A program made the translations under genes and the position numbers. Under the pieces are notes generated by a model. That model did no database searches. It worked only from the letters and a program-made list of their open reading frames with translations, and was not told the DNA's origin. A stretch of DNA of 64,000 nt from Falsiroseomonas oleicola (GTDB lineage Bacteria; Pseudomonadota; Alphaproteobacteria; Acetobacterales; Acetobacteraceae), in the NCBI RefSeq assembly GCF_019029495.1, contig NZ_JAERQM010000005.1, forward strand, positions 62,001 through 126,000. Reading direction: 5' to 3'. Shown in pieces: positions 7,789 to 15,580 of the stretch (position 1 is the first letter of the stretch; each line of letters starts with the position of its first letter).

Positions 7789-9458
7789 CAGCTGTGCTCC
7801 CGGAACTGGGTGAGGTAGCGGCGGCGGTTTTCGTCACGGCTGATCTTGCCGCTGGTGCTTTTCACCAGCCAGCGTTCCGCGACGATGCGGACGTCGCGCG
7901 GCTTGACCAGGAAGGTCTCGGTGACGAGGCGGCTGATGGCGGCGCGGCATTCGGCCTCCGTCACGCCGGCACCGGCGTCGTATTCGGCGACGATCACCAG
8001 CTCCTCGCTGCCGGTCATCTCGCTGCACACGCCGAAGGCGACGGCGCGGCCGGCGCGGACACCCGGGATGCCAGCCAGCAGCGCCTCCACGTCACCGCCA
8101 AAAATGTTCTTGCCGTTGACGATGATGATTTCCTTGAGCCGGCCGAAGACGAAGACCTGCCCTTCCAGCACCGCGCCGAGATCGCCGGTGCGGAAGAAGC
8201 CATCCGCGCCGATGCCGGAGGATGCGGCGTCGCGGCCGCGATAGCCGGCGAAGAGGTCGGCGCCGCGCAGCCCGATCTCGCCGTAATGGCCTTCGGGAAG
8301 GCGTTGCGCGCCATCGAACACCGCCAACTCCATCCCCGGCAGCGGCTGGCCGCTGGAGAGCACCAGGCGATGACCTTCCGGCACTTCGTCCATGACCAGC
8401 CGCGCGGAGGTCGCGGCCATCGCCGTGCCCGGCGGAATGGCCGGCGGCACGGCGAGGCCCAGGCGCGTGGCGGGCCGGCCCTGGCTGACGGCGAAGACGG
8501 TCTCCGCCATGGCGTAGCAGCCGACCACGCTGTCGGGCCGCACGCCGAAATCGGCGAAGGCCGCCTCGAAGTCCCGCGCATCCTGAAGCCGGCAGGGCTC
8601 GGAGCAATCGACCCAGAGCCGCATCGTGTTCAACTGGGCCGGCTTCAACGCCCGCCGCAGCCGGACAAAATGCCGAAAGGCGAAATTCGGCATCCAGGCG
8701 ATGGTGCAGCCATCCGCCGCGATCATCTCGAAGAAGCGGCCCGGCGCGCCGATCCACTCGAAAGGGTCCATCAGCGACAGCGTATCACCGCCCAGCATCG
8801 GCAGCAGGAAGCCGGCGATCAGCCCCATGTCGTGATACAGCGGCAGCCAGGAGGCGATGGCCAGCCGTTCCGCCCCCACCTCCGCCCGCAGCCCGGGCCA
8901 ATAGGCCCGGAACTGCGCGGCCAGCATCAGGCCGCTGATCTCCACCGCCTTCTTGATGCCGGTGGTGCCGGAGCTGTGCTGCACGAACAGCGGCGCGTCG
9001 CTGGCCAGCCTGTCGCGCAGCGCGCCCAAAGCCGCCACCGAGTCCCCCGTCGCCTCCGCCGGCGCCAGCCGCACGCGCGGCGTCAACGCCGGGTCGATGC
9101 GGCCCACCATCGCCGCCATCGCCGGGTCCAGCACGCAGATCGCCGCCGGGTCGATGGCGCGCAGCGCGGCGCGCTGCTGGTCGAAGAAATGCCGCTGGTC
9201 CTGGATCGGCGAGGCCGGCGGGAAGAAGGCGCCGAGCCTTCCGGCGGCGGCGATGCCGAGGAACAGGGCCATCGCCTCCACCCCCGTCGTCGCCACCACC
9301 AGCACCAGCCCGCCGGGGGGCGCCTGCCGCGCCACCCATTCGGCGCGCGCCGTCACGCGCTGCCAGAAGTCCCGCCCGGTCACATCCCGGCGCTGGCCGC
9401 CGCGCCAATGGCGCAGCACCGTCACATCGAGCAGCGAGGCGGGCAGCAGTTCCGTCAC
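7788..9458 (-). CDS. Fatty acyl-AMP ligase-like adenylating enzyme
   Basis: A 556-residue ANL-superfamily enzyme predicted to activate a fatty acid as acyl-AMP and pass it to the adjacent carrier protein. The ATP-binding loop is HSSGTTGIKKAVE near 170. SWLPLYHDMGLI near 214 is the motif typical of FAAL-type enzymes. A7 is FFRTGDLG, the hinge is GRLKEIIIVNGKN, and the A10 catalytic lysine lies in STSGKISRDENRRRYL near the C-terminus. The ATG overlaps the upstream gene by 4 bp. Release to coenzyme A cannot be excluded, but the adjoining carrier protein argues for acyl-carrier transfer. Confidence 0.88.
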   Translation of the reverse strand: MTELLPASLLDVTVLRHWRGGQRRDVTGRDFWQRVTARAEWVARQAPPGGLVLVVATTGVEAMALFLGIAAAGRLGAFFPPASPIQDQRHFFDQQRAALRAIDPAAICVLDPAMAAMVGRIDPALTPRVRLAPAEATGDSVAALGALRDRLASDAPLFVQHSSGTTGIKKAVEISGLMLAAQFRAYWPGLRAEVGAERLAIASWLPLYHDMGLIAGFLLPMLGGDTLSLMDPFEWIGAPGRFFEMIAADGCTIAWMPNFAFRHFVRLRRALKPAQLNTMRLWVDCSEPCRLQDARDFEAAFADFGVRPDSVVGCYAMAETVFAVSQGRPATRLGLAVPPAIPPGTAMAATSARLVMDEVPEGHRLVLSSGQPLPGMELAVFDGAQRLPEGHYGEIGLRGADLFAGYRGRDAASSGIGADGFFRTGDLGAVLEGQVFVFGRLKEIIIVNGKNIFGGDVEALLAGIPGVRAGRAVAFGVCSEMTGSEELVIVAEYDAGAGVTEAECRAAISRLVTETFLVKPRDVRIVAERWLVKSTSGKISRDENRRRYLTQFREHS

Positions 9459-10495
9459 GATGCTTCGCCCGGCCGTGCGGCCAGGCCCCAGCGCATCAGG
9501 CAGCGCAGCAGGGACACGGCATAGCCATGCTCATAGGTCAGCCCCTCCGCGCTGTCGGCCTGGTCGTCATCCGCCCAGATGTAGCGCGGACGCGGATAGG
9601 GGGCGGAAATCAGCGCGGTCTCCCGATCGAGCCAGCTCACCGCGTCGCGGCCACCGCGCCGGCTCTGACTGGTCAGGATCAGGCGCGGGCGGTTCTGGCC
9701 GGTGGCGGCGGCCAGCGCGGCGCGCAGCGGGTCCAGGAAGGGGATCGGCGCGGCGGGATCGTCGATGCGGCAATCGCCCATCAGGAAGACCAGCCCCTCC
9801 GCCCGGCAGGACTGGCGGAAGGCCTCGGCTTTGGCGGCGATGGCGGCGCGCAGCCCGGCATAGTCCTGCGCCATCCAGGGCTCGCCACGATTGTGGTTCC
9901 ACACCGCGCCGCCATCGCGCCGCATGGCGATGCGCTGGCCCTGCGGGGTCACCGCCTCCCGCATCTCCGCCGGATCGGCGTAATGGGCGAAATCCGTGGC
10001 GATGGTCGCGGCCACCGTCTCTGCCTTGTGGACGGCGAGGCAGAAGGGGTTGTGCAGCGTGGCGAATTGCCCGGCCTCCCGGAACCCCCAGCGGTTCACC
10101 AGGGTCCAGGGCAGGCAATGCAGGCCAAGGGAGACAAGGGTCAGCGGCCCCCGCCGCAGCCCATGCAACCGCCCGCGAAACACCTGCCGCCGCGCCACTG
10201 CCTGCCAGACCGGCCGCAGCGCATCATCCGCCATGGCGCGTGGGCGAAGTTGGCTCAGCACCTGCTCGATCGCCGATGGCGGCAGGCAGGCACGCTCCCC
10301 GAAGCGCAGCAGGAACAGCAGATAGGCCTGGCTGGGCTCGGCGATCTCCGCCAGCCGCGCGCCCGCCTCGGCGATCAGCGCGTGGAATTCGCCATAGGCT
10401 TCGATATGGAACAGATGCCGCAGACGCGGGCCGATGGCGGATTCCCGCGTGAAATCCAGTGGCGCGGGCAGCGGTCGGGGCGCGAGCAGCGACAC
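9455..10495 (-). CDS. DUF1796-like putative cysteine peptidase/transferase, copy 2
   Basis: A 346-residue protein paralogous to the gene just upstream. Residues 1-110 are helical and poorly conserved. The C-terminal domain carries SLGLHCLPW (Cys127), a block with NPFCLAVH (His156), NHNRG near 195, VFLMGDCRIDD near 230, and IWADDDQADSAEGLTYEHGY near 310. The SLG-x-x-C followed by PF-x-x-x-x-H resembles DUF1796, described as papain-like cysteine peptidases. The GTG start directly abuts the stop of the upstream copy. Catalysis has not been shown for this arrangement; an acyltransfer role is equally possible given the acyl ligase next door. Confidence 0.6.
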   Translation of the reverse strand: MSLLAPRPLPAPLDFTRESAIGPRLRHLFHIEAYGEFHALIAEAGARLAEIAEPSQAYLLFLLRFGERACLPPSAIEQVLSQLRPRAMADDALRPVWQAVARRQVFRGRLHGLRRGPLTLVSLGLHCLPWTLVNRWGFREAGQFATLHNPFCLAVHKAETVAATIATDFAHYADPAEMREAVTPQGQRIAMRRDGGAVWNHNRGEPWMAQDYAGLRAAIAAKAEAFRQSCRAEGLVFLMGDCRIDDPAAPIPFLDPLRAALAAATGQNRPRLILTSQSRRGGRDAVSWLDRETALISAPYPRPRYIWADDDQADSAEGLTYEHGYAVSLLRCLMRWGLAARPGEAS

Positions 10496-11602
10496 TCAGC
10501 CCGCCTCCGGCATGGCCGTGTCTCGCACCAGGCCCCAGCCGGCCAGTGCTTCCAGCAGCGCCTCTACATAGGCGCCCTCGAAGGCGAGGCCGGCCTCGCT
10601 GTCGGCATAGTCGTCGTCATGCCAGACGTAGTCGGCGGCGGGGTAGGGGCAGTAGTGGAAGCTGGTGCTGGCATCGACCACATGGCGCCCGGGTGGATGC
10701 CGGCGGGCGGTCTGGTTGGTGATGACGATGCGGTTGCCTTGGCGGCCGGTGTACCGCGCCAGGGCGGCGTCCAGCCGTGGCAGGAAATCCAGTGGCTCCT
10801 CCGGATAGGCCACCTGGCAGCCGGCCAGCAGGAACACCGCATCCGGGCGGCGGCAGGCGGTGGCGAAGGCCGCCGCCTTCACGGCCAGGCCGGCGCGCAG
10901 CGGCGCCAGGTCCTGGCCCAGCCAATAGGCGCCGCGATTGTGGTTCCAGTGCGCCGAGCGGTCGGTGCGCATCGCCAGTTCATGCCCGCGCTGGGTCTTC
11001 ACCAGCCGCACCGCCTGGGGTGCGCAGAAGGCCTCGAACCCGCCTTCCAGCGCGGTGATGACGCCGGGGATGGTATGGCCGGCCAGGGAGAAGGGGCCGA
11101 ACAGCGGCGTGAAATCCGCCATCGCGCGCAGCCCCCAGCGCGCCGGCAGGGTCCAGGGCAGGCAGTTCAGGCCGAGGGAGAGGATGGCGCCGCCGCCGGT
11201 CACGCGACGGGGCAGGGCCTCCCGCCAGGCCTGCCGCTGCCGCACGGCCTTCCAGGCGAAGAGCAAAGCGGGGTCGGCCTGCGCGGCGGTTTCCGTGGCG
11301 GCGAGGCCGGCCGCGATCTCCGCCGCCGGCAGGCAGCAGCGTTCGGCGAAATGCAGGATGGTGGTCAGGCACTGGGTGCCGGCCCGCGCGGCAAGGGTGG
11401 TGTCCAGCCGGTTCAGCGCGGCGCGCGTCTCGGCCTGGAGGAGCGGATAGTCCTGCACCTCGAACAGGTAGCGCAGCAGCAGGAAGGTCGCCTGCGGATC
11501 GGTCGCCGCCGCGCCGCGCAGCACGGCCACCGCCCCCGGCAGGTCGCCCGATTCCCGAAGTCGCATGGCCTGGCGGCTGAGGTTGGCGTCCGTATTCGTC
11601 AT
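10496..11602 (-). CDS. DUF1796-like putative cysteine peptidase/transferase, copy 1
   Basis: A 368-residue protein with a TPR-like helical N-terminal part (about 1-125). Its C-terminal domain is shared with the next gene: SLGLNCLPW (Cys147), GPFSLAGH (His176), NHNRGAYW near 215, VFLLAGCQVAYPEEP near 250, and VWHDDDYADSEAGLAFEGAY near 340. All candidate catalytic residues are kept in both copies, which argues against a decayed duplicate. The shared order of motifs shows a tandem duplication that has diverged strongly. It lies 45 bp after the double methyltransferase gene. Not recognised as any characterised enzyme. Confidence 0.6.
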   Translation of the reverse strand: MTNTDANLSRQAMRLRESGDLPGAVAVLRGAAATDPQATFLLLRYLFEVQDYPLLQAETRAALNRLDTTLAARAGTQCLTTILHFAERCCLPAAEIAAGLAATETAAQADPALLFAWKAVRQRQAWREALPRRVTGGGAILSLGLNCLPWTLPARWGLRAMADFTPLFGPFSLAGHTIPGVITALEGGFEAFCAPQAVRLVKTQRGHELAMRTDRSAHWNHNRGAYWLGQDLAPLRAGLAVKAAAFATACRRPDAVFLLAGCQVAYPEEPLDFLPRLDAALARYTGRQGNRIVITNQTARRHPPGRHVVDASTSFHYCPYPAADYVWHDDDYADSEAGLAFEGAYVEALLEALAGWGLVRDTAMPEAG

Positions 11603-11647
11603 GTCTGGCGGTTCAATGCGACCCCGATTCCTGACGCCTGCAGGGCT

Positions 11648-13459
11648 TCACTCCGATGCGCAGGAAGGCCCGGTGCGGGCGGAAGCTGGCCCGGCGGGGG
11701 CCTTGTGGAGCGTAATCCCCATCTCGGCAAGGTCACGCAGCAACTGCCGGCCGAGCCTGACATAGTCACGCCGGTTCTCCGCCCAGCCCGTCGGCCGGCC
11801 ATCCGCCGCCAGCCCGGGCACGCCCTGGCGCTGCAGTTGCCGCCATACCGCCTGGCCGAGGATGCGGGCGAATTCGCCGCCCTCATCTCCCCCCAGCCCG
11901 GCCAGCGGCTCCATCGGTGGCTCCGCCTCCTCCGCACCGCTTTCGAAGCGCGGGCCGGCGAGGCCGATGCTGATATGGCCGCGCAGCGCCTCGGCCGCTT
12001 CCGGCCGGACGAGCTGCGCCACGATGAACAGGTCCCGCCCGCCGGACGCCGTGGGCGTGGCCTGCCAGTGGCCGGCACAGGTGATGTCGAAGCCGAAACG
12101 CTCCAGCAGCGGCCGCAGCAGGCCAAAGCTGTGATATTCCAGCCGCGTGCCGACCTGGCCGGGGCCGGCCACCGCCTCGGGCAGGTCGTGCAGCAGGCGG
12201 GCGAAGCCCTCCGCCGTGGTCGGATCGGCCAGGCTGAACGCCAGCCAGCCGCCTGGCTTCAACAGCAGCGCCGCGTTCAGCCAATAACCGACGAGATATT
12301 GCAGATCGACATGCATCAGCGCGTCGATGCTGACCACCGCATCGACCGTCCGCGCCAGATGCTCCCGCTCGAAGGCCGCGAGCATGCCATCGGGATGCAG
12401 GGGATCGATCGGCAGGAAGCCGAGCCGCCCTTCCTCCACATGCAGCGACAGCTTTGCCGCCGCCGCCTGCATCACCCGGTCGCTGACATCGAAGACGGTC
12501 AGCCGCAGCCGTGGCTGGCTGCGCAGCAGCGCCGCCGTGTAGCGCGCATCGCCCGGCCCGATCTCGATGGCATGACGCCAGGTCTCGACCTCCGCCGGCA
12601 CCAGGAGTTGCGCCAGCAATGCTTCCGCCGGCGGGCGACCGGCATGGCCGGCCAGGGCGCGCGGCACCTCCCGGTCCCACCATTCGGCGTAGGAGGCAGG
12701 CGGGCCGGCGGGTGCCGCCGCCGGGCGCAGCGCCGCGCGGAAGGCCGCGGCGCGGTCCGGAAAGACGAGGCGGGCCGACAGGTAAAGGTCGCGCGGTGGC
12801 CGGCCCTCATGGTTCGACCAGGATTCCAGCAGATCCACCACGAAGCCCAGCCGGTCGAGCACGGCGCGCACCATGTCGGTGGCGACATAGCCGAAGCGGT
12901 CGCAGGGGCGGCCCTGGAAGCGATGGAATCGCCGGATGTCGCGCAGGATCTTCTGGAAGCCGCTGGGGGTATTGGGGTCGGCCAGCGTCATCAGCAGCCG
13001 GCCGCCTGGTTTCAGCATCAGCGCCGCGTTCAGCCAGCAGGCGGTCAGCAGGCTGAGATCGGCCTGCAGCAGGCCGTCGATGGCGAGCACCGCGTCCACC
13101 TCGCCGGCCTGCCCGGCCGCGGCCAGCGTTTCCGCCATCAGCCCCGGTGCCGCCGTGTCCAGCGCTCGCACCGTGACCCGCCCGGCGGCGGCCAGGGGGG
13201 CGAGGCGCGTGGCGGTGGTGGCGCGGGTCGCCTCCCAGGCCTCGAAACACCAGCCGCGTGCCTTGGGGTTGAGGGCCAGAAGGCGTTCGGTGAAGCGGCC
13301 GCCGCCGCCGATCTCCACCACCCTGTGCCAGGTTGCGGGCTGGGCAGGGGCGAAGAGCTTGTCGAAGACGCGCTGCGCACCGGCATCACCTCTCCATTCG
13401 GGGGCGCCCGTCCGGTTCGGCGCCGGATCGGCGATCCGCCCAAGGCTCTGCTGCGTCAT
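11648..13459 (-). CDS. Protein with two tandem SAM-methyltransferase-like domains
   Basis: A 603-residue protein made of two related halves. Half one has motif I VVEIGGGGR (47-55), the acidic loop VLAIDGLLQADL near 125, and WLNAALMLKPGGRLLMTLADP (142-162). Half two repeats this with AIEIGPGDA (297-305), VVSIDALMHVDL near 375, and WLNAALLLKPGGWLAFSLADP (393-413). Both halves look like class I methyltransferases. The linker near 255-290 contains an EWWDREVPRALAGH segment. A C-terminal tail of about 100 residues follows. The start at 13459 was preferred to an upstream ATG whose extension has no domain character. First gene of the five-gene operon; the substrate may be the acyl product. Confidence 0.72.
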   Translation of the reverse strand: MTQQSLGRIADPAPNRTGAPEWRGDAGAQRVFDKLFAPAQPATWHRVVEIGGGGRFTERLLALNPKARGWCFEAWEATRATTATRLAPLAAAGRVTVRALDTAAPGLMAETLAAAGQAGEVDAVLAIDGLLQADLSLLTACWLNAALMLKPGGRLLMTLADPNTPSGFQKILRDIRRFHRFQGRPCDRFGYVATDMVRAVLDRLGFVVDLLESWSNHEGRPPRDLYLSARLVFPDRAAAFRAALRPAAAPAGPPASYAEWWDREVPRALAGHAGRPPAEALLAQLLVPAEVETWRHAIEIGPGDARYTAALLRSQPRLRLTVFDVSDRVMQAAAAKLSLHVEEGRLGFLPIDPLHPDGMLAAFEREHLARTVDAVVSIDALMHVDLQYLVGYWLNAALLLKPGGWLAFSLADPTTAEGFARLLHDLPEAVAGPGQVGTRLEYHSFGLLRPLLERFGFDITCAGHWQATPTASGGRDLFIVAQLVRPEAAEALRGHISIGLAGPRFESGAEEAEPPMEPLAGLGGDEGGEFARILGQAVWRQLQRQGVPGLAADGRPTGWAENRRDYVRLGRQLLRDLAEMGITLHKAPAGPASARTGPSCASE

Positions 13460-13720
13460 CGCGCCTCGCTGTTGCCGGCCGGAAGAAGGACCGGTGCCGC
13501 GGCTGCATGGACAAGGTGTTAAGCATAGAGGGCCGGGCTGTCGCGAGGGAAGTGTTGCGGTGCAGCGCATCGGCGGGCGCTAACGGGTCAGCGAAACCGT
13601 CGTGGTGGCAACAACTTTGCCATAGGCGCCGCCTATCTCGCCCAGAGGTTGATACCGCTTCCGCCCGCCCGTCTGGACGCTTAGGGTGCCGCTATCGGAA
13701 CCAACACAGGGAAGACGCAG
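13460..13720. promoter_or_regulatory. Divergent control region, methyltransferase operon and RTX gene
   Basis: This 261-bp gap must hold promoters for both outward genes. I see no strong consensus. A TTGATA near 13650 could be a -35 for the RTX gene, but no good -10 is spaced 16-18 bp from it. GGGAAG just before 13721 is the RTX ribosome binding site. Confidence 0.35.
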
Positions 13721-14341
13721 ATGCCCAACAAGATCGAAGACGCGGAACTGAACAAGGTTGTCGGTGGGGCCTTCCAGCAGGGCACGGCCGGCAACGACAC
13801 CCTGCTGGGAACCCCCCAGGCCGATGTGATCTTTGCCGGCGGCGGCAACGACCAGATCAACTCCGGCGCCGGCAACGACCAGGTCTATGGCGAGGCCGGC
13901 AGCGACTTCATCCACACCGGCGGGGGCAATGACCTGGCCTTCGGTGGCACCGGCAACGACACCATCAATGGCGGGGCGGGCCAGGACCAGTTGTATGGCG
14001 AGGACGGCAACGACTACCTGGATGGCGGCGCGGGCGATGGCGCGGCCGACCTGGCCTTCGGCGGCGCGGGCAATGACACCTTCATCTGGGCGCCGGGCGA
14101 TGGCAACGACCAGTTCGTCGGTGGCGCGGGCAATGACACGCTGAATGTCGTCGGCATGAGCCTGCATCAGCTCCAGTCGGCCCTGACGCTGGAAGGCAAC
14201 ACCAACCTGCAGATGCATGTGAACAACAACATCGTCACCTTCACCGATGCGCAGGGCAACCCGGCGACCTTCGGCGGCGTGATCAACTTCGGTGGCGAGA
14301 CGATGCGCTTCTCCGAGATCGAGCAGATCCGCATCGGCTGA
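13721..14341 (+). CDS. RTX calcium-binding protein with double-glycine-type leader
   Basis: A 206-residue protein with nonapeptide RTX repeats (GGxGNDxxx) from about residue 20 to 145. These form calcium-bound beta-rolls outside the cell. The N-terminus IEDAELNKVVGGAF resembles the leader of double-glycine peptides (E-L-x-x-V-x-G-G), normally cut by C39-type ABC exporters. The C-terminal 60 residues form a separate module ending GGETMRFSEIEQIRIG, like the uncut secretion end of RTX proteins. No type I secretion genes are in the window. Low in Cys and acidic, as expected. It diverges from the five-gene operon and ends at a hairpin. Confidence 0.85.
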   Translation: MPNKIEDAELNKVVGGAFQQGTAGNDTLLGTPQADVIFAGGGNDQINSGAGNDQVYGEAGSDFIHTGGGNDLAFGGTGNDTINGGAGQDQLYGEDGNDYLDGGAGDGAADLAFGGAGNDTFIWAPGDGNDQFVGGAGNDTLNVVGMSLHQLQSALTLEGNTNLQMHVNNNIVTFTDAQGNPATFGGVINFGGETMRFSEIEQIRIG

Positions 14342-14351
14342 TCCGGAACGG

Positions 14352-14373
14352 CCAGGCCGCCTCGGCGGCCTGG
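14352..14373 (+). terminator. Hairpin after RTX gene
   Basis: Inverted repeat CCAGGCCGCC/GGCGGCCTGG (14352-14361 and 14364-14373), eleven bases after the RTX stop, followed by CTTGAG. A likely terminator, although the U-run is poor. Confidence 0.6.
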
Positions 14374-14412
14374 CTTGAGAATGGCCGGCATCGCCACCCC
14401 CTGATGCCGGCT

Positions 14413-14457
14413 GGCAGGAAGGGCCTCCGCCCCCCCGCGATCCTGGCCCTTCCTGCC
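14413..14457. repeat. 13-bp perfect inverted repeat
   Basis: GGCAGGAAGGGCC at 14413-14425 pairs perfectly with GGCCCTTCCTGCC at 14445-14457 across a C-rich 19-base loop. It lies between the RTX terminator hairpin and the exonuclease gene. It could be a second terminator or an extragenic palindrome. Confidence 0.6.
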
Positions 14458-14521
14458 CCCCCAACCCGCGGCATGTATCGAACCTCTTGATCTCGCAGGG
14501 CTCCGCGCGATCTAGCAGGAC

Positions 14522-15580
14522 ATGCCCCACCCCCAGACCTGGATGCGCGTGACGCCGCAGGGCCTGTACTGCGTGCCCGGCGACTTCTTCATCGACCCGG
14601 CCCGCGCCGTGCCGCGCGCCATCGTCACCCATGGCCATGCCGACCACGCCCGCCCCGACCACGACCACGTGCTGGCCAGCGACGCGACGCTGGCGATCAT
14701 GCGCACCCGGATGGGCGAGGGCCGCGCCGGCCGGACGCAGCAGGTGGCGCCGATGGGGGAGGTCATCCACCACAATGGCGTGGACATCCGCCTGGTGCCG
14801 GCCGGGCATGTGCTCGGCTCCTGCCAGGTGGTGCTGGACTGGCAGGGCAGCCGCATCGTCATCTCCGGCGACTACAAGCGCCGCCCCGATCCCACCTGCC
14901 TGCCCTTCGAGCCGGTCACCTGCGATGTCTTCGTCACCGAGGCGACCTTCGGCCTGCCGGTCTTCCGGCACCCGGACCCGGCCGACGAGATCGCCCGCCT
15001 GCTGCACAGCCTGCGGCTGTTCCCCGACCGCGCGCATCTGATCGGCGCCTATGCGCTGGGCAAGGCGCAGCGGTTGATTGCGCTGCTGCGCCAGGCGGGC
15101 TGGGACCGGCCGATTTTCCTTCACGGCGCGCTGCTGGCGCTGTGCGGATTGTACGAAGGGTTCGGTGTGAAGCTCGGCCCGCTGGAGCCGGTGCCGCTTC
15201 CACAGAAACGCGGCGCCGGCGGGCTGCTGGCCGGGGAGGTGGTGCTGGCGCCACCGGGGGCGGAGGCCACCGCCTGGGTGCGGCGCCTCGCCGATCCGGT
15301 GATCTGCGCCGCTTCCGGCTGGATGCGGGTGCGGCAGCGTGCCAAGGCCAGGGGCGTGGAACTGCCGCTGATCCTCTCCGACCACGCCGATTGGGACGAG
15401 CTTCTGGCCACGACGGCGGAGGTGCAGGCGCCGGAGATCTGGGTGACGCATGGCCGCGACGATGCGCTGGTGCATGCGCTGGCGCTGCGCGGCATCAAGG
15501 GCCGCGCGCTGTATCTGCTGGGACGGGGCGAGGAGGATGAGGAGCCGGCGGCCGAGCCCGTGGCCGAGGCCTCCGCATGA
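14522..15580 (+). CDS. Ligase-associated DNA damage response exonuclease
   Basis: A 352-residue metallo-beta-lactamase/beta-CASP protein of the Xnuc_lig_assoc family, related to mRNA 3'-end nucleases and SNM1, predicted to trim DNA ends for the ligase. The zinc motif THGHADHA lies at 36-43, a second histidine is in PAGHVLGSCQ near 101, and SGDYKRR is near 120. Later motifs are ASGW near 265 and LSDHADW near 285. Its ATGA overlap with the ligase gene shows coupling. Helicase and phosphoesterase of the same system are at 2187-5488, nine kilobases away. Confidence 0.92.
   Translation: MPHPQTWMRVTPQGLYCVPGDFFIDPARAVPRAIVTHGHADHARPDHDHVLASDATLAIMRTRMGEGRAGRTQQVAPMGEVIHHNGVDIRLVPAGHVLGSCQVVLDWQGSRIVISGDYKRRPDPTCLPFEPVTCDVFVTEATFGLPVFRHPDPADEIARLLHSLRLFPDRAHLIGAYALGKAQRLIALLRQAGWDRPIFLHGALLALCGLYEGFGVKLGPLEPVPLPQKRGAGGLLAGEVVLAPPGAEATAWVRRLADPVICAASGWMRVRQRAKARGVELPLILSDHADWDELLATTAEVQAPEIWVTHGRDDALVHALALRGIKGRALYLLGRGEEDEEPAAEPVAEASA

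Noticed and set aside
9527-13522. 1331-residue plus-strand reading frame
   Set aside because: Antisense to three genes with clear motifs; rich in Arg, Gly, Gln and His with no domain. Long antisense frames are expected at this GC content.
13850-14130. Repeated short DNA units that could suggest a CRISPR array
   Set aside because: The repetition is the coding of RTX nonapeptides (GGxGND); there are no constant repeats with unique spacers and no cas genes.
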